Assembly (NCBI GenBank): GCA_963765075.1
Contig: CAVXVA010000001.1
Location: 886,952 to 950,951, forward strand
Source: JAENVU01 sp963765075
Lineage (GTDB): Bacteria > Actinomycetota > Acidimicrobiia > IMCC26256 > JAENVU01
Direction: 5' to 3'
DNA length: 64,000 bases
Part shown: piece by piece, positions 8,449 through 17,425 of the stretch
How positions within the stretch are numbered: the first letter of the stretch is position 1
Layout of the letters: every line of letters starts with the position of its first letter
Position numbers and translations under genes: made by a program
Notes under the pieces: model-generated
Told to the model about the DNA's origin: nothing
The model's database searches: none
The model's input: the letters and a program-made list of their open reading frames with translations, nothing else

Positions 8449-8976
8449 ATGGGATTCCACCACCTCGCCATTGCCACCCGCGACCTCGAAGCAAACCACG
8501 CGTTCTACGAGGGCGCGATGGGTTTCACCCTCGATCGGGTGATCGCCGCGCCCACTCCCGAGCACGGCTGGGCCCGCCACGTGTTCTACGACACCGGGAA
8601 CGGGGAACAGATCGCGTTCTGGGACATCCACGACGACCCGAGCATCGGCGACTTCGAACCGTCGATCTCCAAGGGACTCGGGCTCCCCGAATGGACGAAC
8701 CACATTGCCTTTGATGCCCCGACCCTCGACGACCTCGCGTCGGCGCGGCGGCGATGGCTCGACCACGGTCTCTACGTCTACGAGATCGACCACGGCTGGT
8801 GCACGTCGATCTACACCACCGACCCGAACGGCATCATGGTCGAGTTCTGTTGCACCACCGTCCCGGCGACCGCCGAGGTGCGTGCGGAGGCGCTGCGCCT
8901 CCTGACCGCCACGAAGCCCGACCTCGAGGCCGCGCCGACCGGCACGCTCTACGCGCCCGAAGGTGCACCGGCCTAA
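8449..8976 (+). CDS. VOC family (glyoxalase/dioxygenase-like) protein
   Basis: This 175-residue protein has two beta-alpha-beta-beta-beta modules of the vicinal oxygen chelate fold. FHHLAIATRDLEANHAFYEGAMGF opens the first module and supplies a likely metal-binding His, NHIAFDAP opens the second with another His, and GIMVEFC ends it with a Glu ligand. Members include glyoxalases, extradiol dioxygenases, epimerases and resistance proteins, and the sequence does not choose between them. It stands alone between two minus-strand genes. The ATG gives a fold starting at residue 2. Confidence 0.85.
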   Translation: MGFHHLAIATRDLEANHAFYEGAMGFTLDRVIAAPTPEHGWARHVFYDTGNGEQIAFWDIHDDPSIGDFEPSISKGLGLPEWTNHIAFDAPTLDDLASARRRWLDHGLYVYEIDHGWCTSIYTTDPNGIMVEFCCTTVPATAEVRAEALRLLTATKPDLEAAPTGTLYAPEGAPA

Positions 8977-9008
8977 CTGCTCGCGGCGAGCGGACCCGAC
9001 GAACTCGG

Positions 9009-10205
9009 TCAGCCGATCACGCCGGCATTGCGCAGGTCGGCCAGCGCAGATTCGTCGAGGCCGAGGAGCCGACCCAGCACCGCATCGGTGTCCGCACCGA
9101 GTTCGGGTCCGACCGAATGAATCGCGCCGGGCGTACGCGACAGTTTCGGCACGATCCCGGCCATCGGGACCGAGCGCTCGAAACCGGCCGCCAAACGCAC
9201 GATCATCTCGCGGGCGGCGATGTGCGGATCGACCGCAAGATCCGGGGCAGTGTTGATCAGCCCGCACGGGATCGAGTGTTCGTCGAGCCGGGCGAGCACG
9301 TCATCCGCCGGCATCGTCATCGTCCACGACGCCACCTCGGTATCGAGTTCGATCTGGCCCGCCGCCCGTGCGGCATGGGTGGCGTAGGGCGCAGCGAGAT
9401 CCGGTCGGCCCATGGCCACCACGAGGCGGGCGAACACCGCGTCGGCGTTCGCGGCGATGACGACGTCCCGCCCGTCGGCGGTCGGATACGCATTCGACGG
9501 CGCCACGCCGGGGAGGAACCCCCCACTGCGCCCGCGCACTTCGCCGCCGAGTTCGAAATCGGCGACGGTGGACTCCATCAATGCCATGACCGCTTCGTAG
9601 ATCGCGACGTCGACCTCCTGGCCTCGGCCGGAGCGGCTCCGCTCGGTGACCGCGGCCAAGGTCCCGATGACCGCGAACAACGCCGCCAGCGAGTCGCCGA
9701 GCGAGATGCCCGCCCGCGCCGGCGGTCGATCGGCATCACCCGTCGTGTGCCGGATTCCGCCCATTGCCTCACCGATCGCACCGAATCCGGGCTCGTGGGC
9801 TCGCGGCCCGGTCTGGCCGAACCCCGATACGTGGGTGAGGACCAGGCCGGGGTTGGTCGCCCCGAGCGTCGGGTAGTCGAGGCCCCACTTCGCGAGCGTG
9901 CCGGGTTTGAAGTTCTCGATGATGATGTCGACCTCGGCGCTCAGCCCGCGGATGAGTCCGCGCCCGGCGTCGGTCCGGAGATTGACGACGACCGACTTCT
10001 TGTTGCGCGCGATGGCCGGCCACCAGAGTGATCGACCGTCGACCGTCACGCCCCAGGCGCGCATGGGATCCCCAACCGCCGGCGGTTCCACCTTGATCAC
10101 TTCGGCGCCGAGATCACCGAGCAGTTGACCGGCGAACGGGCCGGCGATGAACGAGCCCAGTTCGAGCACGCGCAGCCCGGCGAGAGGAGTGGTCGTATCC
10201 GTCAC
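9009..10205 (-). CDS. CaiB/BaiF family CoA transferase (class III)
   Basis: This 398-residue enzyme would move CoA from a donor thioester to a carboxylic acid. GLRVLELGSFIAGPFAGQLLGDLGAEVIKVE is the family's N-terminal signature, with RNKKSVVVNL and the GISLGDS segment that carries the expected catalytic aspartate. The GTG start is chosen because the signature begins 11 residues later; the frame stays open far upstream but that stretch is antisense to the flavin oxidoreductase gene. Size is normal for the family. It lies head to head with the LLM oxidoreductase and may act on the acids handled by the acyl-CoA genes nearby. Confidence 0.9.
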   Translation of the reverse strand: MTDTTTPLAGLRVLELGSFIAGPFAGQLLGDLGAEVIKVEPPAVGDPMRAWGVTVDGRSLWWPAIARNKKSVVVNLRTDAGRGLIRGLSAEVDIIIENFKPGTLAKWGLDYPTLGATNPGLVLTHVSGFGQTGPRAHEPGFGAIGEAMGGIRHTTGDADRPPARAGISLGDSLAALFAVIGTLAAVTERSRSGRGQEVDVAIYEAVMALMESTVADFELGGEVRGRSGGFLPGVAPSNAYPTADGRDVVIAANADAVFARLVVAMGRPDLAAPYATHAARAAGQIELDTEVASWTMTMPADDVLARLDEHSIPCGLINTAPDLAVDPHIAAREMIVRLAAGFERSVPMAGIVPKLSRTPGAIHSVGPELGADTDAVLGRLLGLDESALADLRNAGVIG

Positions 10206-10295
10206 GCGCCCCAGCCTGCCATCCGCACCCGACCCGATCAGGACCGAAGCCCGCGGCGGTAGGGTGCGGCCCCGCGAGCATCGAGGACTCCGCCC

Positions 10296-11189
10296 ATGAA
10301 AGTGCGAATCGGATACGGCTTCGGCGCACAGCGCGGATTCACCGCCGACGGATTCGGCGCAATGGTCGACGCGCTCGACCAACTCGGCTTCGACTCCCTC
10401 TGGCTTTCCGAACGCGTCACCGCCGACGCCCCCGATCCCGTCATCGGGCTCGCAGTCGCGGCGGGCCGGTCGAGCCGGCTGAAACTCGGGACCAGCGTGC
10501 AGGTCCTCCCGGGGCGCAATCCGGCACTCCTGGCCAAGGAACTTGCCACCCTCGACGTCTTGTCGGGCGGCCGATTCCTCCCGGCCTTCGGCCTCGGGAT
10601 CGCCCACCCCGCCGAGCAACAGGCGTTCGGTATCGAGCGGGGCGAACGGGCCGCCTACTTCGAAGAGGCGCTCCCGCTTCTGCGCCGGTTCTGGCTCGAA
10701 GACGCGGTCGACCACGATGGGGAACGCTTCCAGTACTCCGGGCTGCGAGTGCGTCCGCATCCGGTGCAACGGCCACCCGACATCTGGCTCGGTGGACGGG
10801 CGCCGGGCGAACTGCGCCGAGTGGGTCGTCTCGCCGACGGTTGGCTGGCATCGTTCTCGATGCCGACCGAGTGCGCCGCGGGCCGCACGGTGATCGAGAC
10901 GACAGCAGCCGAACACCACCGCGAGATCGACCCCGAACATTTCGGCGCCATGATCTTCTATTCACCCGGGGAGATCCCCGAACCGATCCGCGCGTTGATC
11001 GCGCAACGCTCCCCCGCCGTCGACCCGAACGAACTCGTTCCGAGCACGTTGGACCAGTTGGAGCGTCGTATCGGCGAGTACGTGGCGGTGGGATTCTCGA
11101 AACTGGTCCTGGTCCCCATGCACAACCCCGAGCACTGGGCCGGGGAACTCGAACCGATCGCCGCGCGCGTCCGCCCGCTCGAGACCTGA
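10296..11189 (+). CDS. LLM class flavin-dependent oxidoreductase
   Basis: This 297-residue protein has the luciferase-like TIM barrel that binds FMN or coenzyme F420. The N-terminal KVRIGYGFGAQ strand, the SLWLSERV segment, the LKLGTSVQVLPGRNP strand and LAKELATLDVLSGGR match bacterial LLM oxidoreductases. In actinobacteria many such enzymes use F420, but no residue here proves it. The substrate is unknown. It ends three bases before the convergent transporter gene. Confidence 0.88.
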   Translation: MKVRIGYGFGAQRGFTADGFGAMVDALDQLGFDSLWLSERVTADAPDPVIGLAVAAGRSSRLKLGTSVQVLPGRNPALLAKELATLDVLSGGRFLPAFGLGIAHPAEQQAFGIERGERAAYFEEALPLLRRFWLEDAVDHDGERFQYSGLRVRPHPVQRPPDIWLGGRAPGELRRVGRLADGWLASFSMPTECAAGRTVIETTAAEHHREIDPEHFGAMIFYSPGEIPEPIRALIAQRSPAVDPNELVPSTLDQLERRIGEYVAVGFSKLVLVPMHNPEHWAGELEPIAARVRPLET

Positions 11190-11192
11190 CCG

Positions 11193-12080
11193 TCAGGGGG
11201 TGGCCGGCGTCACGGGCGGGTGGCCGGGACCGTCCTCGCCGGTCACGAACGGCGACCGGGCGAGACGGACCACCCCGATCAACATCGCCGCCGCGGCAAG
11301 CCCCACAATCAGGTACTGCACGACACCGTGGGCCTTGAGCTGCTCCTCGAACAACAAGATCCCGAGGAACGACGACAAGACCGGATTGGTCACCGCGAGC
11401 GCGGGGAGCGACGCGGCGAGATGGCCCGCATTGAAGGCGCTCTGATTGAGGAGCAATCCACCCACTGCGAACCCGACGAGGGCGTACACCGGCCAGTGCA
11501 TGAACAAGTCGGTGACGTCGTGGTCACTCAAGAACTCGACGACCTGCTTGGTCAGCGCCGCAGTGCAGGCGTAGAACGCACCGGTTGCGACCCCAAGACC
11601 GAGTGCCCGATTGTGCGGTCGAGCGTTCCTGGTGATGATGATCATCGACGCCGCGATTCCGATGCAGATGCCGAATGCGAGCACCCACTCGAGCGAGGTC
11701 GCAGTGTCCGAGGAACCGATCGGTTCCCCCACCCCCAGGAACACCGCGATGCCGAGCGCGACGACCGCCGCCGCGATCCATTCAGCACGCCCGGGACGGT
11801 TGGTCCGCCCGATCGCCGAAAGCGGCAACGCAAAGAGCAACCCGCTCACCATCAAGGTTTGCACCAACACGATCGACCCGACGGCCAGCGCGGCCGCTTC
11901 CAGGACATAGGCCCCAACATCGAGGCCGATGCCCAACAACCAGATCGGCCGCTTGGCGAGTTCGAGCAGGAGGCCGGGTCGCAACGACAGATTCGATGGT
12001 GCGTCGGCCGCGACCCGGTGTTGTATCACCGATGCCACGGCGTAACAGAGGCCGGCACTCAATGCGAAGATGAAAGCCAT
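11193..12080 (-). CDS. DMT-superfamily (EamA-like) membrane transporter
   Basis: This 295-residue protein has about nine or ten hydrophobic segments spread over its whole length in two repeats, as in drug/metabolite transporters of the EamA type. It begins with MAFIFALSAGLCYAVASVIQHR, and the second half contains LLLNQSAFNAGHLAASLPALAVTNPVLSSFLGILLFEE, a stretch usual in the family. It follows the polysaccharide deacetylase gene by two bases in the same direction, so it may export or flip a lipid or sugar product of that cluster. That link is inferred from position only. Confidence 0.82.
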   Translation of the reverse strand: MAFIFALSAGLCYAVASVIQHRVAADAPSNLSLRPGLLLELAKRPIWLLGIGLDVGAYVLEAAALAVGSIVLVQTLMVSGLLFALPLSAIGRTNRPGRAEWIAAAVVALGIAVFLGVGEPIGSSDTATSLEWVLAFGICIGIAASMIIITRNARPHNRALGLGVATGAFYACTAALTKQVVEFLSDHDVTDLFMHWPVYALVGFAVGGLLLNQSAFNAGHLAASLPALAVTNPVLSSFLGILLFEEQLKAHGVVQYLIVGLAAAAMLIGVVRLARSPFVTGEDGPGHPPVTPATP

Positions 12081-12082
12081 CG

Positions 12083-12838
12083 CTACGCCGCGACCGCCAG
12101 TCGGTCGGGAATGCCGTGCTCGCCCACCGGCCCGACTCGAAGCGACCGAGCATCCAGTTCGGCGGCGAGCCGCGGGAGCGCGGCGAGCGCCGCCTGCCAA
12201 CTGTCCGGAGACGACGTGCAGTCGGAGTCGTGCAGGAGCACGGTCCCGCCGTCGACGTAGCCGTGCAAGACGTCGGCCACGACCGAATCCGGTGTCGCGT
12301 CCGGCCGCCAGTCCCGGCCCCACGCGGTCCACAGCACCGTGCGCAATCCGGCGCGGCGGGCGCCTCGCAGGCCACCGAGCGACAGCGTGCCGTAGGGAGG
12401 CCGGAACCACTCAGGTGCGACACCGGTTGCATCATGAATCGCCGCGCGGGCCCGTTCGAAGTCGTCGGTCACCGACCGGGACGTGAGCCGTATCTGGGAC
12501 CGATGCCGATCACCGTGGATCCCGATCTCGTGGCCGGCGCCGGCTACTTCCGCGGCGAGCCCCGGCGCGCGACGGACCATATCGCCGAGCATGAAGAACG
12601 TCGCACGCCATCCGAGCGAGTCGAGCGCGGACAAAAACTCCGGTGTCGATGCCGGGTCCGGGCCATCGTCGAACGTCAACGCGACGTGACCGCGAGCACC
12701 GACACCCGCCAGACTCGGCGAGAGGAACCGACCGACCGACGAGAGCGCGATCAACGACGGTGCGGAGTGCACCGCAAGCCCGGCCGCACCCGCGGCGCCC
12801 ACGCCCGCCGCGACGATCACGGCCGGTCGCGCGTTCAT
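12083..12838 (-). CDS. Polysaccharide deacetylase (NodB homology domain)
   Basis: This 251-residue protein has an N-terminal hydrophobic segment (residues 4-32) that should act as a signal anchor, followed by an intact NodB domain. TFDDGPD carries the catalytic Asp and a metal-binding Asp, HGDRH gives the two metal-binding His, and RPPYG carries the usual Arg; LLHD is close to the C-terminal catalytic His. It would remove N- or O-acetyl groups from an extracellular polymer or glycolipid. Its start overlaps the glycosyltransferase stop by four bases, so the two are co-translated. The neighbour carries a degenerate version of the same fold. Confidence 0.9.
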   Translation of the reverse strand: MNARPAVIVAAGVGAAGAAGLAVHSAPSLIALSSVGRFLSPSLAGVGARGHVALTFDDGPDPASTPEFLSALDSLGWRATFFMLGDMVRRAPGLAAEVAGAGHEIGIHGDRHRSQIRLTSRSVTDDFERARAAIHDATGVAPEWFRPPYGTLSLGGLRGARRAGLRTVLWTAWGRDWRPDATPDSVVADVLHGYVDGGTVLLHDSDCTSSPDSWQAALAALPRLAAELDARSLRVGPVGEHGIPDRLAVAA

Positions 12839-14616
12839 CGCAACGCCGACAACGGCGCGGACCTGATCGATGCCCGCGTCAACAACACTTCGAGGTCGAC
12901 CAGCGCGACTCTCAGCGACTCCGGATCGCTCCCTCGACCATCCAGGACGTACACCCGCCGGTCCTGCAACGCGTCGGGCATCGCCGCGGGCCGGATGACG
13001 TGATCGGCGCGTACCAGCCGTTGGCCGTGGCGCCGAGCGTAGATCTGATCGAACGCGTCGAACCGCCGGTCGGGAACGAACTCCAGGACCCTGGCCCCGT
13101 CAATGGTCTTGGTAATGGCGTCGGCGGACTTGACGACGTCGGCCTCGGCCCTCAGGGGCCGGAAGGCTCGGCCTTCGCCCCATCCGCCATTGCCGAGGTC
13201 GACATCTCGGTCCACGAGCGCTTGAATCGCCGCGGATCCGGTTGCCTCGACGGTGCGGCCGTCGATGATCGCGGTGGCGTTGAGGCGATCGACGGCAGCC
13301 CGGATCGACGGTTGGTTCAACTCGGCGGCCGTAAGTCGTACCCCGACGAACACCTCGTCGTGAGCATGGCGCGGCGGTGCGGCGACGCCGACGCCGAAGG
13401 CCGCGACGGCTTGTGCGCCCAGGGTCAACACTCCGTACAGCGTGAGCATCACGACTGCGGTCCGGCGCGCCCGACGCGCCAGCCGCGGCATCTCGATTGG
13501 GGTCGACGTCCCTTCGGCCGAACGGCGTTGGGCTTCGACCACGACGTCGTCCGCGGGATCCGAGGCAAACAATCCGAAGGCTCGCGCGATCTGTTCCTGG
13601 CGCTCGATACCCGGCCGACTCAAAAGGTCCAACGACTCCCGCAGTTCGTCGGCGTTGCGCGCGTAGCGAGTCACGCCGATCGAGGCCATGCCTTCAGCGT
13701 TGTCCTTGCCGTGGCCCGCAATCGGGAAGTACGTGACCACCGGGAGGCCGGCTGCGAACGCTTCGTTGGCCGTGAGCCCGCCGGCGTTCTCGACCATGAC
13801 GTCGCACGCGGCCATGAGCGACGGCATGTCGTCGGTCCAGCCGAGGATCGTTCCTCGGCCATGAGCTACGAGTTCCGCGCTCAGTTTGGCATCCCGACCG
13901 CACACCACCACCGGGTGGAAATCGCCGGCCGCACAGATCGCGTCGTAGGTACCGGACACGTCGCCGACGCCCCACGAGCCGGCGACCACGAGCACCGCGC
14001 GTTCGGTCTCTTCGATCCCCAATGCGGCACGGGTCGAGATCCGGGTCCCGGCTCCGTCGTCGGCCGTCCGAAACCGATCGGCAACGAGCGGACCCGGCGC
14101 CCGGGCGTCTTCACCCCCGCGGGTCCTCGCCGTCGCGGCCGCGAACTCGCTGGTCGCGAGATGAACGTCGACATGGGGATGCACCCACAACGGGTGCACG
14201 GCGAAGTCGGTCAGGTACGTGATCACCGGGACCCGCAGCCACCGCTTCTTGCGCATGTTGCCGAGCACGAGCGACGAGAGTGGGTACGTGGATACCACGA
14301 CGTCGGCGTCGGCATCGGCGACGGCTTCCCGAATCCGCTTCCCGGCGATGAAGGTGTCGAGCCGAACGATGAAGCTCCACGTGGACGGCATCCGGTACCA
14401 GAGCCGGTAGGTCAGCTCGTAGCTCCACGGCGCCACTCGCAACTGCACCATGTAGCTCCACTTGATGAACCAGCCGATGCCCAACGGGCAGCAGTCCAGG
14501 AAGTCGACCACCGAGACGGTGTGGCCGGCCAGCTCGAGCCGGCGCCGGAGTTCGTGCGCAGCACCGTCGTGCCCTGCGCCCATCGACGCCGAGATGATCA
14601 GGATCCGCCGGCCCAT
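12835..14616 (-). CDS. MGDG-synthase-like glycosyltransferase fused to TM and degenerate deacetylase-like domain
   Basis: Residues 1 to about 370 match the glycolipid synthase branch of GT28 (MurG/MGDG-synthase-like): ISASMGAGHDGAA at the N terminus, TYLTDFAVHPLWVHP, GSWGVGDVSGTY, and the nucleotide-sugar site around VENAGGLTANEAFAAGLPVV. Such enzymes add a hexose to diacylglycerol at the inner membrane face. A basic stretch and one membrane segment follow near residues 380-405. The last 190 residues should lie outside; they contain TAIIDGRTVEATGSAAI and VDLGNGGWGEG, which resemble NodB strands, but the metal-binding His and the TFDDGPD motif are missing. The tail thus looks like a catalytically dead deacetylase domain. 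It is co-translated with an intact deacetylase. Confidence 0.82.
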   Translation of the reverse strand: MGRRILIISASMGAGHDGAAHELRRRLELAGHTVSVVDFLDCCPLGIGWFIKWSYMVQLRVAPWSYELTYRLWYRMPSTWSFIVRLDTFIAGKRIREAVADADADVVVSTYPLSSLVLGNMRKKRWLRVPVITYLTDFAVHPLWVHPHVDVHLATSEFAAATARTRGGEDARAPGPLVADRFRTADDGAGTRISTRAALGIEETERAVLVVAGSWGVGDVSGTYDAICAAGDFHPVVVCGRDAKLSAELVAHGRGTILGWTDDMPSLMAACDVMVENAGGLTANEAFAAGLPVVTYFPIAGHGKDNAEGMASIGVTRYARNADELRESLDLLSRPGIERQEQIARAFGLFASDPADDVVVEAQRRSAEGTSTPIEMPRLARRARRTAVVMLTLYGVLTLGAQAVAAFGVGVAAPPRHAHDEVFVGVRLTAAELNQPSIRAAVDRLNATAIIDGRTVEATGSAAIQALVDRDVDLGNGGWGEGRAFRPLRAEADVVKSADAITKTIDGARVLEFVPDRRFDAFDQIYARRHGQRLVRADHVIRPAAMPDALQDRRVYVLDGRGSDPESLRVALVDLEVLLTRASIRSAPLSALR

Positions 14617-14702
14617 ACGGGGCGGAGCGTACCGCCGACTCTGACGCTCAGGACGGTTTTGTGGACCTGGTCAGGACCGCGACACTCCCCGCCCGGAATC
14701 GC

Positions 14703-15719
14703 TCACCAGCCGACGATGACCCCGATGATCATGCCCAAGATGAGCAACCCGCCCGCCCGGCGGGTCACGAGGAACGAATGGGGCGCAAACCACAGTGGCC
14801 ACACCGGGTTCGGCACCGGCGATTCGGCGGGTTTGGGCGCGCCGTAGACCTTCCAGACCTGCACCATCAGCGGCATCGACGCGAACACGAGCACGGTCGC
14901 GACGGGAAGGATCCGGGCGATCGCGAGCCCCACGACCAGCGCGTAGAAGGCCACGAACATCCCGCGGGTGACCTGGCGCGCCGGGCCGTCGCCGAGGATC
15001 ACCGGCAACGTGTGGGTGCCGGCCGGACCGTCCCACGGCGCCTTGTCGATGTGCTTGCCCATCAGGACCGTCGTGCACAAGATCGCGTACGGCAGGGAGG
15101 CAAGCAGCACCACGGCCGGGATCGATCCCGTGGCGGCGTAGTAGACGCCACCCACCATGAGCGGTCCCCACACGATCACCACCGTGGGCTCGCCCAGGCC
15201 GTGCTTCTTCAGCCGCAGCGGGGGTGCCGTGTAGGCCGCCGACAGGAAGAAACCACCGAGGGCAAACCCCAGGATCGCCGGACCGCGTTCCGCAGTGAGA
15301 AAGATCATCACTGCAAGACACATCAGGTTGACGACCAACCCGTAGACCGCGAGCCGGGTGCGGGTCACCACCCCCGAGATCACCGGATGCGGCGAGTAGA
15401 GGTTGCGGGGGTAGTCCTTGGTGTCGGTCCCGACCTCCAGATCGAACAGGTCGTTCATGATGTTGTTCGCCATGTGGGAGAGCACGAGACCCACCGCGGC
15501 GACGGTGAAGAGCCCCCAGTCGACATCGGCATCACGGAAGGCGGCGAGCAAGCCGCCGAGACCCGCGGCGACCAGCGTCATCGGCAACACGCCGGCCCGG
15601 GTGAGCCACAGCCACTTCGACACCGGGTCGAGCGTGCCCTTCGGCGGGTTGGTCGTGGCCAGGACGTACAACCACTTCTTCGGCAAGCTCTCGCGCTCAC
15701 CCACCACGGCGTCAGTCAT
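14703..15719 (-). CDS. UbiA family prenyltransferase
   Basis: This 338-residue membrane protein has about eight or nine transmembrane segments. The first Asp-rich motif is NNIMNDLFDLEVGTD, which binds the Mg-prenyl diphosphate, and the second region is DKAPWDGPAGTHTLP. The family joins a polyprenyl chain to an aromatic or other acceptor, as in menaquinone synthesis (MenA) or lipid assembly. The second motif is not the usual MenA form, so the acceptor is uncertain. It lies 86 bases upstream of the glycosyltransferase gene on the same strand and could be part of a lipid or envelope cluster. Confidence 0.86.
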   Translation of the reverse strand: MTDAVVGERESLPKKWLYVLATTNPPKGTLDPVSKWLWLTRAGVLPMTLVAAGLGGLLAAFRDADVDWGLFTVAAVGLVLSHMANNIMNDLFDLEVGTDTKDYPRNLYSPHPVISGVVTRTRLAVYGLVVNLMCLAVMIFLTAERGPAILGFALGGFFLSAAYTAPPLRLKKHGLGEPTVVIVWGPLMVGGVYYAATGSIPAVVLLASLPYAILCTTVLMGKHIDKAPWDGPAGTHTLPVILGDGPARQVTRGMFVAFYALVVGLAIARILPVATVLVFASMPLMVQVWKVYGAPKPAESPVPNPVWPLWFAPHSFLVTRRAGGLLILGMIIGVIVGW

Positions 15720-15790
15720 ACCGCCGAGGCTACCGCCGCGTCACCGACCCGTCATCTCCCTGCACGTCACCGCGTGAGAGGCTCCCCCTT

Positions 15791-16729
15791 GTGCATCGGC
15801 GCAGGGTCTTGGCGATCATGGTGTCGGTCGCGCTGGTCGCGGCGTGCGAGAGCGACACGGATTCCGGTCCCGCAACCCCAGCACGATCGCTGATCCGGTT
15901 CGACCCGATCGGCAGGGAGTCGGCCCCTCGGCGACCACTCGCCCCCGAGAAGTTGCCGGCAGGTTGGTCGATAGCCGGGGGTCATCTGAGTGAGGGCACA
16001 GCACCGCGCATTTCGGCGACGAACAGCCTCTTCATGCCGGTGACCTCCACGGCCGATGCCGGTCCCGCATTGGTTGCGGGATACGTGAACGACGACGAAG
16101 CTCCGCCATATTTCTGTGCGATGAGGCGGGCAAACCCACACGGACCCTTGGCGTTTCCCGGGACGCTCGGGCACCCGGACATCCTCCGTTGGGGACAAGA
16201 TTTGACTGCACTGCCCGTCGCACACACCACCAGTTCGACAGTCGGTTCCGCCAACGAAGTCTTCGTCCTGGGACGCGAGGTGTCCGATGCAGAACTTCGA
16301 AAGGCGGCAACATCCGTCCAGTGGAGCGATCGAGGTGACAACCCCCCGACACTCACCCTGCCGCCTGGCTTCCGACTGCGGGCAACCACCAACCTCGCCG
16401 CCCAGGAGCACCCGTTCGGAGCCAGCCTCGCACTCGAACGAGGCGCGTCCTCCGTGGGTATCAGCCAAGAGGATGCCAACGCTTCGGCGCGGTTCTTCGT
16501 GCGCTTCTGGTCAGCCGTCACCAAGGGTCAAAAGTGCCGGGAGTTCCGGTCCCAGCACACGAGGATCCGTGGTCAGACGATCGTGCGACTCTTCGACGAT
16601 GACTCCGCGGCGAGCCGAGCCGCGGTCTCGAAGTTGTCACGCTCGCTCCGACGCGGCTCCGCCAATGCCTACTGCGCTGTTCTCCCCGACGCTCGCGCCG
16701 AGCTGGCCGAGCGATGCACCACCTGGTGA
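15791..16729 (+). CDS. Putative secreted lipoprotein, unknown function
   Basis: This 312-residue protein opens with basic residues, a hydrophobic stretch and a lipobox (LVAAC, Cys at position 19), so it should be lipid-anchored outside the cell. The rest is soluble with no repeats and no domain I recognise; a few cysteines (such as in FCAM, KCREF, AYCAVL and ERCTT) could form disulphides. The start is GTG right after a short spacer. It stands alone and is divergent from the UbiA gene. No function can be proposed. Confidence 0.72.
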   Translation: MHRRRVLAIMVSVALVAACESDTDSGPATPARSLIRFDPIGRESAPRRPLAPEKLPAGWSIAGGHLSEGTAPRISATNSLFMPVTSTADAGPALVAGYVNDDEAPPYFCAMRRANPHGPLAFPGTLGHPDILRWGQDLTALPVAHTTSSTVGSANEVFVLGREVSDAELRKAATSVQWSDRGDNPPTLTLPPGFRLRATTNLAAQEHPFGASLALERGASSVGISQEDANASARFFVRFWSAVTKGQKCREFRSQHTRIRGQTIVRLFDDDSAASRAAVSKLSRSLRRGSANAYCAVLPDARAELAERCTTW

Positions 16730-16742
16730 CCCGTCGCCGCAC

Positions 16743-17300
16743 TCAGCCGCCGTAGTTCATACGGGTGTCACTCATACCCAGGACCGGCGTGTCCTCGTCC
16801 TTGAGGAAATGGCAGTCGACGACCTCGCCGGCGAAGAAGGTGTGGTTGCCGATCTCCATGCGGTCACGGAGTTCGCAGTCGAGGAACGCGACCGACTGCG
16901 TCAACACGGGCGCGCCGGTCGTGTGCTCCTCGTACGCGAACCCGTTGAGGGTCTTCGCATCCAGATCGACGTCGACCGGTTTGGTGAACTTGCGCACGAT
17001 CGCGCGGTCTTCCTGATCGATGAGACACACACTGAAGACCTGGCCCGCCTCGATGAGTTCGTGCGTGAAGGCGTCGCGTTCGATGCCGACACCGACCCAC
17101 TTCGGATCGAAGCTCAGTTGGGTGACCCAGTTCGTGGTCATGCCGTTGCGGCGGTCGCCCCTGTCGGTGCTCCCGACCACGTAGAGACCCGACGGCATCT
17201 TCCACAGCACCCGCCGCCGCAACTTGTCGTACTCGATCTGATCGTCAGCAGAACTCACCCGCGCGGGGTAGGGCCCGACCGGCCCGTCTTTGGTTGCCAT
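16743..17300 (-). CDS. Flavin reductase-like (FMN split-barrel) protein
   Basis: This 185-residue protein matches the flavin reductase domain: MPSGLYVVGSTDRGDRRNGMTTNWVTQLSFDPKWVGVGIE covers the FMN-binding strand and loop near residues 36-75, and GQVFSVCLI follows. Such proteins supply reduced flavin to a monooxygenase or act as oxidoreductases on their own. The later in-frame ATG is chosen because the upstream extension has no family similarity and runs into the divergent promoter. It lies head to head with the Rieske glutamate-synthase-like gene. No obvious monooxygenase partner is adjacent. Confidence 0.85.
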   Translation of the reverse strand: MATKDGPVGPYPARVSSADDQIEYDKLRRRVLWKMPSGLYVVGSTDRGDRRNGMTTNWVTQLSFDPKWVGVGIERDAFTHELIEAGQVFSVCLIDQEDRAIVRKFTKPVDVDLDAKTLNGFAYEEHTTGAPVLTQSVAFLDCELRDRMEIGNHTFFAGEVVDCHFLKDEDTPVLGMSDTRMNYGG

Positions 17301-17425
17301 CGCCTCAGGGTAGGCACACCGCAGATCGGTCGAGGATGCGCTCGACGAGTTTCGGTGCAACGATCGGGTCGACCCCGAGACAACACCCTCATCTGATCGA
17401 CGGGCAGGATCGAGGAGGCACAGCC

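Noticed and set aside
10206..10940. Upstream extension of the CoA transferase reading frame
   Set aside because: It would lie antisense to the flavin oxidoreductase gene and has no family similarity; the CaiB/BaiF domain starts right after the GTG at 10205.
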